Origin: Flavobacteriaceae bacterium
GTDB taxonomy: Bacteria > Bacteroidota > Bacteroidia > Flavobacteriales > Flavobacteriaceae
Reading direction: 5' to 3'
Assembly (NCBI GenBank): GCA_029245825.1
Contig: JAQWON010000067.1
Coordinates: forward strand, 1 to 8,445
Length of the DNA stretch: 8,445 nucleotides
Shown piece after piece: positions 1 through 6,905 of the stretch. The notes under the pieces were generated by a model. That model saw nothing but the letters and a program-made list of their open reading frames with translations. It did no database searches and was not told the origin of the DNA. The position numbers were made by a program, and so were the translations under genes. The stretch's first letter is position 1; each line of letters opens with the position of its first letter.

Positions 1-744
1 TCATTTTATGATGGAGGTAAGCATAATAGTCTAAAAAAATCTATTAAAAAAACACAAGAAATGATTAATGCTGGTGCCTCCTTTATTGATATTGGCGGTC
101 AAAGCACAAAACCGGGAGGGAGCAAAATTTTAATAAGAGAAGAAGAAAAACGTTTGTTTCCACTAATTCAATCTCTAATTAAAGAATTTCCAGACACAAT
201 TTTTTCAATAGATACTTTTTATCACTCAATAGCATTAAGATGTATTGAAATGGGGGTTTCTATTGTAAATGATATTTCAGGTGGACATTATGATTCCAAA
301 ATCATTAAAATTGCTGGCGAAAAAAAAGTTCCATATGTTTTAACATATAATGAAATAAATCCAATCGTAATAGATAAAGAAGTAAATTTTGAAAATATTA
401 TTCAAAAAGCTTTATTTTATTTTTCATCTATGATAAAAAAAGGCTATAAAAATGGATTAAATGATATAATTATTGATCCTGGTTTTGGGTTTTCAAAAAC
501 AGTGAAAGATGATTACTTTATATTGAAGAATCTTGAGTTTTTCAAAATACTTGAGTTGCCTATTTTAGTTGGTATTTCAAGGAAATCTATGATATATAAA
601 AATTTAAAAATCAATCCTGAAAAAGCATTAAATGGGACTTCTGTTTTAAATTCAATGGCGCTATTGAAAGGAGCTAATATATTGAGAGTTCATGACGTTA
701 GCGAAGCGAAAGAATGTATTGATTTGTTGCAATCGCTACAATAG
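1..744 (+). CDS. folP: Dihydropteroate synthase, 5' end outside the window
   Basis: Cytosolic folate-pathway enzyme that joins 6-hydroxymethyl-7,8-dihydropterin pyrophosphate to p-aminobenzoate, giving 7,8-dihydropteroate. The frame is open from base 1 (SFYDGGKHNS...), upstream of the first ATG at 61, and matches the DSFxDGG start region of the family, so roughly 25 N-terminal residues are missing and the ATG at 61 is internal. Numbering from base 1, the visible family motifs are IGGQSTKPGG (31-40), SIDTF with D71, VNDISGG with N90, DPGFGF with D159, GISRKSM with K195 and the terminal RVH (R229, H231). The expected catalytic and binding residues are therefore present. The odd part is residues 112-121, YVLTYNEINP, where most homologues have a Y-V-L-M-H-M-x-G-T-P type loop. 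cdaA follows after 26 bp on the same strand, so the two are probably co-transcribed. Stop codon TAG. Confidence 0.95.
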   Translation, partial: SFYDGGKHNSLKKSIKKTQEMINAGASFIDIGGQSTKPGGSKILIREEEKRLFPLIQSLIKEFPDTIFSIDTFYHSIALRCIEMGVSIVNDISGGHYDSKIIKIAGEKKVPYVLTYNEINPIVIDKEVNFENIIQKALFYFSSMIKKGYKNGLNDIIIDPGFGFSKTVKDDYFILKNLEFFKILELPILVGISRKSMIYKNLKINPEKALNGTSVLNSMALLKGANILRVHDVSEAKECIDLLQSLQ

Positions 745-770
745 TTTCCTAATTTTACAAAAAAGCTAGG

Positions 771-1559
771 TTGAACCAATTTGATTTTATAGATATTTCC
801 ATAACAGATGTACTAGATATTCTTCTTGTCGCCTTATTGCTTTTCTATCTTTATAAACTTGTAAAAGGAACAGTAGCAATTAATATTTTCATTGGTATTG
901 TCATAATTTACTTTATATGGAAAATTACAGATTTATTTAAACTCGACGTATTATCTAATATTCTAGGAAATTTTATAAGTGTTGGATTTTTTGCCTTAAT
1001 AGTGGTTTTTCAGCAAGAAATCCGTAAGTTTTTATTATTAATCGGATCTACAAACTTTGCTTCTAGAAGAAATGTATTTAGATATTTTAATTTTCTTAGT
1101 CAAGACAAAAGTTTATTAAAACTTAACCTTTCTATTCTTTTATCTTCTTGCGAAAAAATGGCTTCAGAAAAAACAGGAGCCATTATTGTGTTGGAAAGAG
1201 AAAATAGTCTTGAATTTGTTAGAGAGACAGGAGAAAAAACAAATATAGAATTAACAAAGGAAATCCTTGAAACAATTTTTTTTAAAAATAGTCCTCTCCA
1301 TGATGGCGCAATAATTTTGAAAGGAAACTACATTAAAGCAACAAGAGTTGTTCTCCCTGTGTCTGAATCTAATAGTATTCCAACTCGTTTTGGTCTAAGA
1401 CATCGAGCTGGATTTGGAATTACTGAAAAAACAGATGCATTAGCAATAGTCATTTCTGAGCAGAGAGGTAAGATTTCCTATATTAAAAATGGAGAATTTT
1501 ACTCATTTAAAAACATCGATGATCTCAGAATAAGAATTACAGAAGATCTTTTAATCTAA
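771..1559 (+). CDS. cdaA: Diadenylate cyclase, CdaA type (membrane c-di-AMP synthase)
   Basis: Condenses two ATP into the second messenger c-di-AMP at the cytoplasmic face of the inner membrane. The 262-residue protein has about three N-terminal membrane segments (roughly 14-31, 35-52 and 62-82), a linker, and a DAC domain from about residue 110. That domain carries the two signature motifs DGA (178-180, in SPLHDGA) and RHR (210-212, in GLRHRAGFG). Length and layout are normal for CdaA. The start is TTG at 771: an in-frame TAA lies at 750-752, no ATG or GTG lies between, and the next ATG would delete the whole membrane region. The protein start resembles other flavobacterial CdaA proteins. 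It lies 26 bp after folP, an arrangement I recall as common in Bacteroidota. No YbbR/CdaR-like regulator follows, unlike the Firmicutes operon; instead the gene runs into the oppositely oriented ABC transporter with a 4-nt overlap. Confidence 0.95.
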   Translation: MNQFDFIDISITDVLDILLVALLLFYLYKLVKGTVAINIFIGIVIIYFIWKITDLFKLDVLSNILGNFISVGFFALIVVFQQEIRKFLLLIGSTNFASRRNVFRYFNFLSQDKSLLKLNLSILLSSCEKMASEKTGAIIVLERENSLEFVRETGEKTNIELTKEILETIFFKNSPLHDGAIILKGNYIKATRVVLPVSESNSIPTRFGLRHRAGFGITEKTDALAIVISEQRGKISYIKNGEFYSFKNIDDLRIRITEDLLI

Positions 1560-3319
1560 ACGGCCTCCTGTAAAAATTGTATTTGATATAATTGAGAGTA
1601 ATATCCTCCGTCAATTGAAACTAATTCTTCATGATTGCCAACTTCAACTATTCTGCCTCCATCCATTACAACAATTCTATCTGAATTTTTTATCGTTGAC
1701 AATCTATGTGCAATTACAATAGCTGTCTTTTTTTCTGTAATTTTTTTTAATGCCGTCTGAATCAGTTCCTCAGAGTAAGAGTCTATCGAAGAAGTAGCTT
1801 CATCTAAAACTAAAATACTTGGATTAGACAAATAAACTCTTAAAAATGCAATTAATTGTCTTTGTCCAGAAGACAGCATAACTCCCCTTTCCTTTACATT
1901 GTATTGATATCCACCTGGAAGAGAAGAAATAAATTCATGCACCCCAATTTCCTTTGCAGCTTTATGAACATCTTCTTTTTTAATATTCGCATTGAAAAGA
2001 ACTATATTATTATAAATTGTATCTGCAAATAAAAAAACATCTTGTAAAATAACTCCTAGATGTTTTCTTAAAGATTGAATTGAAAAATCTTTTATTGATA
2101 TATCATCAATTTTGATCATTCCTCTCTCATTTTCATAAAATCTTGACAACAAATTAATTATAGTTGACTTACCTGCTCCAGTAGATCCAACAATTGCAAT
2201 TTTTTCTCCTGGTTTTACATTTAAATTAATCCCATAAAGAACTTGCTCACCGCTAACATAAGAAAACTCAACGTCCTTAAAAGAAATAGACCCTTTGATT
2301 TTCTCAACAGAAAGAGTTCCCACATCATTAATTTTTTCATCTCGGTCAATGAGTTTAAAAACTCGCTCTGCAGCAACCATTCCCATTTGAAGAGTATTAA
2401 ATTTATCAGCTATAGCTCTTAATGGTTGAAATAGCATTTGTGACATTTGAATAAAAAGAAATATAGTTCCTAAAGAAATAATTCCTTCAACTATAACATT
2501 AAGACCCCCAAACCATACTAGTAGTCCAATTGCTACAGAAGAAGATAGTTCAGCTATTGGAAAGAAAATTGAGTTATACCAAACAGTTCTGAGCCATGCT
2601 TTCTTGTGTTGTTCATTAATTTTTTCAAAGTTCTTTAATTCATAATTTTCAGTGTGAAAAAGTTGAACAATTTTAATCCCATTTATTCTTTCTTGAACAA
2701 AGGAATTTAAATTTGCCACTTGTAAACGAACATCTTCAAATGCCTTCTTCATAGAGCTTTGAAAAAGCCTAGTTGCGTATATAATAATTGGTAGAATAGA
2801 AAAAACAATCAAAGATAGCCTCCAATCAACAATTAGCATGACAACAATAATTGTTCCCATTTTTAAAAAATCTGCTAAAATCATGAATAATCCTTGCGAA
2901 AAAATACTTGCAATTGTCTCCATGTCATTAACAGCACGAGTTACTAATCTACCAACTGAATTTCTGTCAAAAAAAGCCATTTTAAAGCTTAAAATTTCAT
3001 CTAATAGCTTTACCCTTAGATCTCTTATGATCCCTTGTCCAAGCCAATTAGCATAATAAACAAATAAAAACTGAAAAATAACTTCGAAAATCAAAGCTCC
3101 AAACATTAATAAAATCATTAAAACCATACCATCAAAATCACCTAAACTTATATAATCGTCAACAACTATTTTTAATAGATATGGAGCAACAATTGAAAAT
3201 CCTGATAATAAAATTGCGGAAAGCAATACGAAATAATAAGTCCCCTTATAAAGACTTACAAACTTCATTAATTTTGAAAATAACTTAAAATCAAAAATAC
3301 TTCCCTTTGTAGAGCTCAT
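1556..3319 (-). CDS. ABC exporter, fused permease and ATPase (MsbA/MdlB-like)
   Basis: A 587-residue half-transporter expected to dimerise in the inner membrane and export a lipid, drug or peptide using ATP; the substrate cannot be read from the sequence. The N-terminal ABC transmembrane domain (about 20-320) has around six hydrophobic segments. The ATPase domain (about 345-585) is complete: Walker A GSTGAGKS (378-385), Q-loop Q426, signature LSSGQ (482-486), Walker B ILVLDE (502-507) with catalytic E507, D-loop SSID and H-loop H538 in IAHRLST. LSSGQ in place of LSGGQ is, as I recall it, usual for this Bacteroidota subfamily. Its ATG overlaps the truA stop codon (ATGA, 3316-3319), so translational coupling with truA is likely. 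Its TAG stop overlaps the cdaA stop region tail-to-tail at 1556-1559. It probably shares the truA promoter. Confidence 0.93.
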   Translation of the reverse strand: MSSTKGSIFDFKLFSKLMKFVSLYKGTYYFVLLSAILLSGFSIVAPYLLKIVVDDYISLGDFDGMVLMILLMFGALIFEVIFQFLFVYYANWLGQGIIRDLRVKLLDEILSFKMAFFDRNSVGRLVTRAVNDMETIASIFSQGLFMILADFLKMGTIIVVMLIVDWRLSLIVFSILPIIIYATRLFQSSMKKAFEDVRLQVANLNSFVQERINGIKIVQLFHTENYELKNFEKINEQHKKAWLRTVWYNSIFFPIAELSSSVAIGLLVWFGGLNVIVEGIISLGTIFLFIQMSQMLFQPLRAIADKFNTLQMGMVAAERVFKLIDRDEKINDVGTLSVEKIKGSISFKDVEFSYVSGEQVLYGINLNVKPGEKIAIVGSTGAGKSTIINLLSRFYENERGMIKIDDISIKDFSIQSLRKHLGVILQDVFLFADTIYNNIVLFNANIKKEDVHKAAKEIGVHEFISSLPGGYQYNVKERGVMLSSGQRQLIAFLRVYLSNPSILVLDEATSSIDSYSEELIQTALKKITEKKTAIVIAHRLSTIKNSDRIVVMDGGRIVEVGNHEELVSIDGGYYSQLYQIQFLQEAV

Positions 3320-4077
3320 TTTTTAAATATTTTTTTTGGATAATCTATATCTGTTAAAAATAATCCTCTTGCAGGAACTGAAAAACCGGCGTTTTTTCTA
3401 TCTCTACTTTCAATTAAAGTTTTAAAATCATTGATTTCTTTCTTTTCCATTCCTATATCTATCAAACTGCCAACAATAGCTCGAACCATATTACGTAAAA
3501 ATCTATCTGATTTAATTCTAAAAGTATACTTATTTTTCATTAAACTCCATTTTGCAGAAATGATTCTACAGAAAAATGTCTTTACATCTGTATTTGATTT
3601 TGAAAAAGACTTAAAATCCTTGTAGTCTAATAATATTTTCGATGCTATATTCATCAAATCAATATCAAGATTCTCTTTAATGAAGAATGTAAAAGGAAAA
3701 TCAAATGAATCCTTTTCTTTAGATATTTTATATTCATATGTTCTTGATATTGCATCAAAACGCGCATGCGCTTCTGGAATAACATGAAATAAATTTTTAA
3801 CCACAATATCCTTAGGTAAGTAATTGTTCATTAAATGTTTTAGCTGGGCAAATTTTTTGTCAGAAATTTTGGCATCAAAATGAGCAAACATTTTAAGTGC
3901 ATGTACTCCTGCATCAGTCCTTCCAGCTCCAACAATTGATGTTTCATGAGACAATAAATTTGACATGACTTTCTCAAGTGTTTCTTGGATTGAATTTGAA
4001 TTAAGTTGTTTCTGCCAACCTGAATATGCTTCACCATTATATGAAAGCTCAATAAAATATCTTGAATAACCAATCAT
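3316..4077 (-). CDS. truA: tRNA pseudouridine(38-40) synthase TruA
   Basis: Converts uridines 38, 39 and 40 in the anticodon arm of many tRNAs to pseudouridine. With the ATG at 4077 the protein has 253 residues. The catalytic motif GRTDAGVHA is at 52-60, with nucleophile Asp55. The N-terminal RYFIELSYNG and SGWQ segments and the C-terminal NMVRAIVGSL and PARGLFL segments are typical TruA. A longer frame could begin at TTG 4089, adding four residues, but that TTG is the last three bases of a good TATCTTTG promoter element. The N-terminal RYFIELSYNG block also lies just after the ATG, so I prefer ATG at 4077. The TGA stop overlaps the start of the ABC exporter (ATGA), making a two-gene operon. 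Confidence 0.94.
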   Translation of the reverse strand: MIGYSRYFIELSYNGEAYSGWQKQLNSNSIQETLEKVMSNLLSHETSIVGAGRTDAGVHALKMFAHFDAKISDKKFAQLKHLMNNYLPKDIVVKNLFHVIPEAHARFDAISRTYEYKISKEKDSFDFPFTFFIKENLDIDLMNIASKILLDYKDFKSFSKSNTDVKTFFCRIISAKWSLMKNKYTFRIKSDRFLRNMVRAIVGSLIDIGMEKKEINDFKTLIESRDRKNAGFSVPARGLFLTDIDYPKKIFKK

Positions 4078-4086
4078 CGTAAATAG

Positions 4087-4094
4087 CAAAGATA
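4087..4094 (-). promoter_or_regulatory. Candidate -7 element (TATCTTTG) for truA and the ABC exporter
   Basis: On the minus strand TATCTTTG exactly fits TAnnTTTG, the -7 consensus used by the primary sigma factor of Bacteroidota. Nine bases separate it from the truA ATG, so transcription would start only a few bases before the start codon, giving a near-leaderless mRNA. I find no TTG at the usual 17-23 bp upstream, so the -33 half is weak or absent. Confidence 0.45.
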
Positions 4095-4179
4095 TTATTT
4101 TATAATTTTTTATTTTAACATCTAATTCATAATGATTAATATCATTTTTAGTCGTTATTTTTACTTAATAAAAAAATAA

Positions 4180-4674
4180 TTGAAAAAAATATTACTTCTT
4201 TCTGATTCACATGGATATATTGATCAAAAAACTACAAAATATCTTGATGATGTTGATGAGGCATGGCATGCAGGTGATATAGGAAATCTAAAGGTTTGTG
4301 AGACAATTTTAAAGATAAAGCCACTAAAGGCTGTTTTTGGAAATATTGATAATCATGAGATTAGAGAAAAATTTCAAGAAGACCTTACCTTTTATTGCGA
4401 AGGATTAAAGGTTTATATAACTCATATAGGAGGATATCCTGGGAATTACAACAGTAGGGCAAAAAAAATAATTCAAGATTTTAAACCAAATATTTTTATT
4501 TGCGGTCACTCTCACATCTTAAAGATAATTTATGATAAAAAGAATGAACTTTTACACATGAATCCTGGTGCAAGTGGTATTCAAGGATTTCATAAAAAAC
4601 GAACAATACTAAAATTTAATATTGAAAATCAAAAAGTAAAAAATCTTAATATAATTGAATTAGGAAGAAAATAA
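4180..4674 (+). CDS. YfcE/MJ0936-type metallophosphoesterase
   Basis: A 164-residue member of the calcineurin-like phosphoesterase superfamily, YfcE subfamily. Members are small cytosolic, metal-dependent enzymes that hydrolyse phosphodiesters; the physiological substrate is generally unknown. Metal ligands are visible in order: DSHG with D9 and H11, HAGDIG with D33, GNIDNH with N55, THIGG with H82, and GHSH with H110 and H112. NPGAS (128-132) is also typical. The start is TTG at 4180: the codon immediately before it (4177-4179) is an in-frame TAA, so no longer version exists, and starting at a later codon would remove the first metal-binding motif. No N-terminal signal or membrane segment is seen. 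It converges on the DUF4293 gene with 2 nt between stop codons. No good plus-strand promoter match was found in the 102 bp between it and truA. Confidence 0.9.
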   Translation: MKKILLLSDSHGYIDQKTTKYLDDVDEAWHAGDIGNLKVCETILKIKPLKAVFGNIDNHEIREKFQEDLTFYCEGLKVYITHIGGYPGNYNSRAKKIIQDFKPNIFICGHSHILKIIYDKKNELLHMNPGASGIQGFHKKRTILKFNIENQKVKNLNIIELGRK

Positions 4675-4676
4675 AG

Positions 4677-5072
4677 TTATCTTATTCTATCAATAGATTT
4701 AATTAAATCCTCATCTTTTTTAATAAATTTATTAGCAAGAAAAATAAATATTAAACAAATAATTGGGATTGATAATTTAGTAAAAGAGTTGAAAGATTCA
4801 GAAACAACAAACTCAATAGTAATTATTAAAGAGTAAATAATGTGAAGAAAAATTTGAATTTTATTACTGAATAATTGAGCAAATCTTTTTTTGAATAACA
4901 AAATGCTTATAGACGTTATTATTAAGCAAGAAATTATATAAATTTCAATCCCAATTAAAATCTCATGATCAAAAATAGTTACAGCAAAAAATTTTGGATC
5001 AAAAAATAAATATATAATTAATAGATAAAAGAAGTTAAGGAGTAAAAAAACAGTTTGTATTCTCTGAATCAT
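4677..5072 (-). CDS. DUF4293 family four-helix membrane protein
   Basis: A 131-residue integral membrane protein of unknown function. Recognised as DUF4293 by the N-terminal MIQRIQTVFLLL, the conserved C-terminal pattern KKDEDLIKSIDRIR, and its position next to rho, as in many Bacteroidota. Four hydrophobic segments are visible at roughly 8-24, 38-60, 72-90 and 98-114, separated by short charged loops (KKR at 61-63). There is no catalytic motif. It appears a little shorter than the 140-160 residues I recall for the family, the loss being in the loops. It is divergent from rho (141 bp spacer) and convergent with the phosphoesterase (2 nt apart). The family assignment is from memory of the end motifs. 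Confidence 0.8.
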   Translation of the reverse strand: MIQRIQTVFLLLNFFYLLIIYLFFDPKFFAVTIFDHEILIGIEIYIISCLIITSISILLFKKRFAQLFSNKIQIFLHIIYSLIITIEFVVSESFNSFTKLSIPIICLIFIFLANKFIKKDEDLIKSIDRIR

Positions 5073-5077
5073 ATAAA

Positions 5078-5085
5078 CAAAAATA
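5078..5085 (-). promoter_or_regulatory. Possible -7 element (TATTTTTG) for the DUF4293 gene
   Basis: TATTTTTG on the minus strand matches TAnnTTTG and ends five bases before the ATG, which would make the transcript essentially leaderless. No TTG is found 17-23 bp upstream. In sequence this AT-rich a chance match is quite possible, hence the low confidence. Confidence 0.28.
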
Positions 5086-5128
5086 AGTTTTTATTTTTTT
5101 TGATTTAAAATAAAATTTGTAATATTGT

Positions 5129-5179
5129 CACTCAATAAATCTCCTCTTACTATCTTACTAGTTATATCCTCCCCCAATC
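5129..5179 (+). promoter_or_regulatory. C-rich, G-poor segment of the rho leader, possible Rho loading (rut-like) site
   Basis: In the 141-bp spacer before rho, 51 bases contain 18 C and one G on the coding strand, including CTCCTC, repeated ACTA/TTAC segments and the run CCTCCCCC. Many pyrimidine-C dinucleotides are spread along it. This composition is what Rho binding sites look like, and in other bacteria rho is known to be regulated by Rho-dependent attenuation in its own leader. It ends 34 bp before the rho ATG. The regulatory role is inferred; no clear promoter of the TAnnTTTG type was found upstream (nearest is an imperfect TAAAATTTG at 5111-5119). Confidence 0.35.
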
Positions 5180-5213
5180 AAAAAAATTTTGAAAACCATC
5201 AATATCAATTAAA

Positions 5214-6632
5214 ATGTATGAAATAGAAAAGCTTAGAGTTAAAAAAATTAATGATTTACAAGAAATTGCTAAGACCCTAAAAATTAAGGTGTCAAAAAAT
5301 CTTAAAAAAGAAGATTTGATCTATAAAATAATTGATCATTTGTCGTCTGTGCCAAATGATGAAAAAGAAAAAAACCCTTCCAATAAAAAAGAGGTTTCTT
5401 CTCCATCATCAATACCAAATAAAAGTTATAAAAAAGAGAGGCCTGTAAATAAAAAAAGAGATGAAGACCCTCATAATAAAGATAAAAGAAATAGGTATAG
5501 ACAACCAGATTTTGAGTTTGAGGGAATTATTGAAACAGAAGGTGTGTTAGATACAATGTCTGAAGGTTATGGTTTTCTTAGATCTTCTGATTTTAATTAC
5601 CTGTCCTCACCAGACGATGTATATGTTTCTCAATCTCAAATACGATTATTTGGACTTAAAACTGGAGATACTGTTCACGGAACTGTAAGACCTCCAAAAG
5701 AAGGTGAAAAGTATTTTCCGCTCATTAAGGTTAATAAAATAAATGGTATTGATCCTAAAATAGTAAGAGACAGAGTGTCTTTTGAGCACTTAACACCACT
5801 GTTTCCTGATAAAAAGTTTAATCTTGCTGAAAAAAACAATACTATTTCAACTAGAATAATTGACCTTTTTTCTCCTATTGGTAAAGGGCAAAGAGGAATG
5901 ATTGTTTCACAGCCCAAAACAGGAAAGACAATGCTTCTTAAAGATATAGCTAATGCTATAGCAGCTAATCACCCGGAAGTTTTTCAGCTAATTCTTTTAA
6001 TTGACGAAAGACCTGAAGAAGTTACGGATATGCAAAGAAATGTTGATGGAGAAGTAGTTGCCTCTACATTTGATGAGCCAGCAGATAGACATGTTAAAGT
6101 AGCAAATATAGTACTTGAAAAAGCTAAAAGACTAGTCGAATGTGGCCATGATGTAGTAATATTACTTGATTCAATCACTCGTTTAGCAAGAGCTTATAAC
6201 ACCGTTCAACCAGCTTCAGGAAAGATCCTTAGTGGAGGAGTGGACGCAAACGCATTACACAAACCCAAAAGATTTTTTGGGGCTGCTAGAAACATTGAAG
6301 GAGGTGGATCACTAACAATTATTGCAACTGCATTAACTGAAACTGGCTCAAAGATGGATGAAGTTATTTTTGAGGAGTTTAAAGGAACAGGTAATATGGA
6401 GCTTCAATTGGATAGAAAAATATCTAATCGAAGAATTTTCCCTGCCATTGATTTAATTTCATCTAGCACCAGAAGAGACGATATGTTATTGGATGAAAAT
6501 ACTATTCAAAGAATGTGGATTATGAGAAAATATTTAGCTGACATGAATCCTGTTGAAGCTATGGAATTCATTAGTGATAGATTTACAAAAACTCAAAATA
6601 ATGAGGAGTTCTTAATTTCTATGAATTCGTAA
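5214..6632 (+). CDS. rho: Transcription termination factor Rho
   Basis: Hexameric RNA-dependent ATPase and helicase that binds C-rich nascent RNA and releases RNA polymerase. The 472 residues comprise a Rho N-terminal helical domain (about 1-43), a lysine-, asparagine- and serine-rich low-complexity insert (about 44-98), the cold-shock-like RNA-binding domain (about 105-178, with EGYGFLRS, DDVYVSQSQIR and GDTVHG), and the RecA-like ATPase domain. The ATPase shows Walker A in PKTGKTML (234-241), catalytic Glu265 in DERPEEV, Walker B DVVILLDS (313-320), and the RNA-contacting Q-loop region with GGVDANALHKPKRFFGAARN (341-360). Homologues from Flavobacterium and Bacteroides are longer (around 550-700 residues by recall), mainly because of a bigger insert. 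E. coli Rho (419) lacks the insert. The start is ATG 5214, preceded by the C-rich leader. Its TAA is one base from the rpsT stop. Confidence 0.97.
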   Translation: MYEIEKLRVKKINDLQEIAKTLKIKVSKNLKKEDLIYKIIDHLSSVPNDEKEKNPSNKKEVSSPSSIPNKSYKKERPVNKKRDEDPHNKDKRNRYRQPDFEFEGIIETEGVLDTMSEGYGFLRSSDFNYLSSPDDVYVSQSQIRLFGLKTGDTVHGTVRPPKEGEKYFPLIKVNKINGIDPKIVRDRVSFEHLTPLFPDKKFNLAEKNNTISTRIIDLFSPIGKGQRGMIVSQPKTGKTMLLKDIANAIAANHPEVFQLILLIDERPEEVTDMQRNVDGEVVASTFDEPADRHVKVANIVLEKAKRLVECGHDVVILLDSITRLARAYNTVQPASGKILSGGVDANALHKPKRFFGAARNIEGGGSLTIIATALTETGSKMDEVIFEEFKGTGNMELQLDRKISNRRIFPAIDLISSSTRRDDMLLDENTIQRMWIMRKYLADMNPVEAMEFISDRFTKTQNNEEFLISMNS

Positions 6633-6633
6633 C

Positions 6634-6885
6634 CTATAGACTTGCCATATGCTTTGCAAGCTTAGACTTTAAATTAGAAGCTTTATTATCGTGAATAATA
6701 TTCTTTTTTGCTAATCTATCTATTAAGGAAACTACTGTAGGAAATTGTTTTTTTGCTTCCTTATTTGAGGTTGTTGCTCTAAGTTTTCTTATAGCGTTTC
6801 TTGTTGTTTTAGATTGAAAACGATTTATTAATCTTTTCTTTCTACTAGAACGAATTCTTTTTATTGCAGATTTATGATCAGCCAT
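6634..6885 (-). CDS. rpsT: 30S ribosomal protein bS20
   Basis: Primary-binding protein of the small ribosomal subunit, attaching to 16S rRNA. The 83-residue product is lysine- and arginine-rich and predicted helical. It begins MADHKSAIKRIRSSRKK, the conserved bS20 N-terminus, and contains the family's LIDRLAKKNIIHDNKASNLKS segment towards the C-terminus. Length is normal for Bacteroidota. It is transcribed from a well-formed TTG/TAnnTTTG promoter just upstream (6906-6937), giving a leader of about 15 nt with no obvious Shine-Dalgarno sequence. It converges on rho with a single base between the two stop codons, leaving no room for a hairpin terminator outside coding sequence. Confidence 0.96.
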   Translation of the reverse strand: MADHKSAIKRIRSSRKKRLINRFQSKTTRNAIRKLRATTSNKEAKKQFPTVVSLIDRLAKKNIIHDNKASNLKSKLAKHMASL

Positions 6886-6905
6886 TTACTTTAGAAATTT
6901 GGCAG

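Noticed and set aside
745..770. CCTA...TAGG inverted repeat between folP and cdaA as a terminator or attenuator.
   Set aside because: Only four base pairs with a long loop and no following T-run; the genes look co-transcribed.
2838..3056. Plus-strand frames inside the ABC exporter, truA and rho, for example 2838-3056 and 3431-3625.
   Set aside because: They lie opposite well-recognised genes and have no recognisable domain, so they are antisense shadows.
5084..5120. Promoter for rho at TAAAATTTG (5111-5119).
   Set aside because: Spacing inside the element is one base too long for TAnnTTTG and no TTG lies 17-23 bp upstream.
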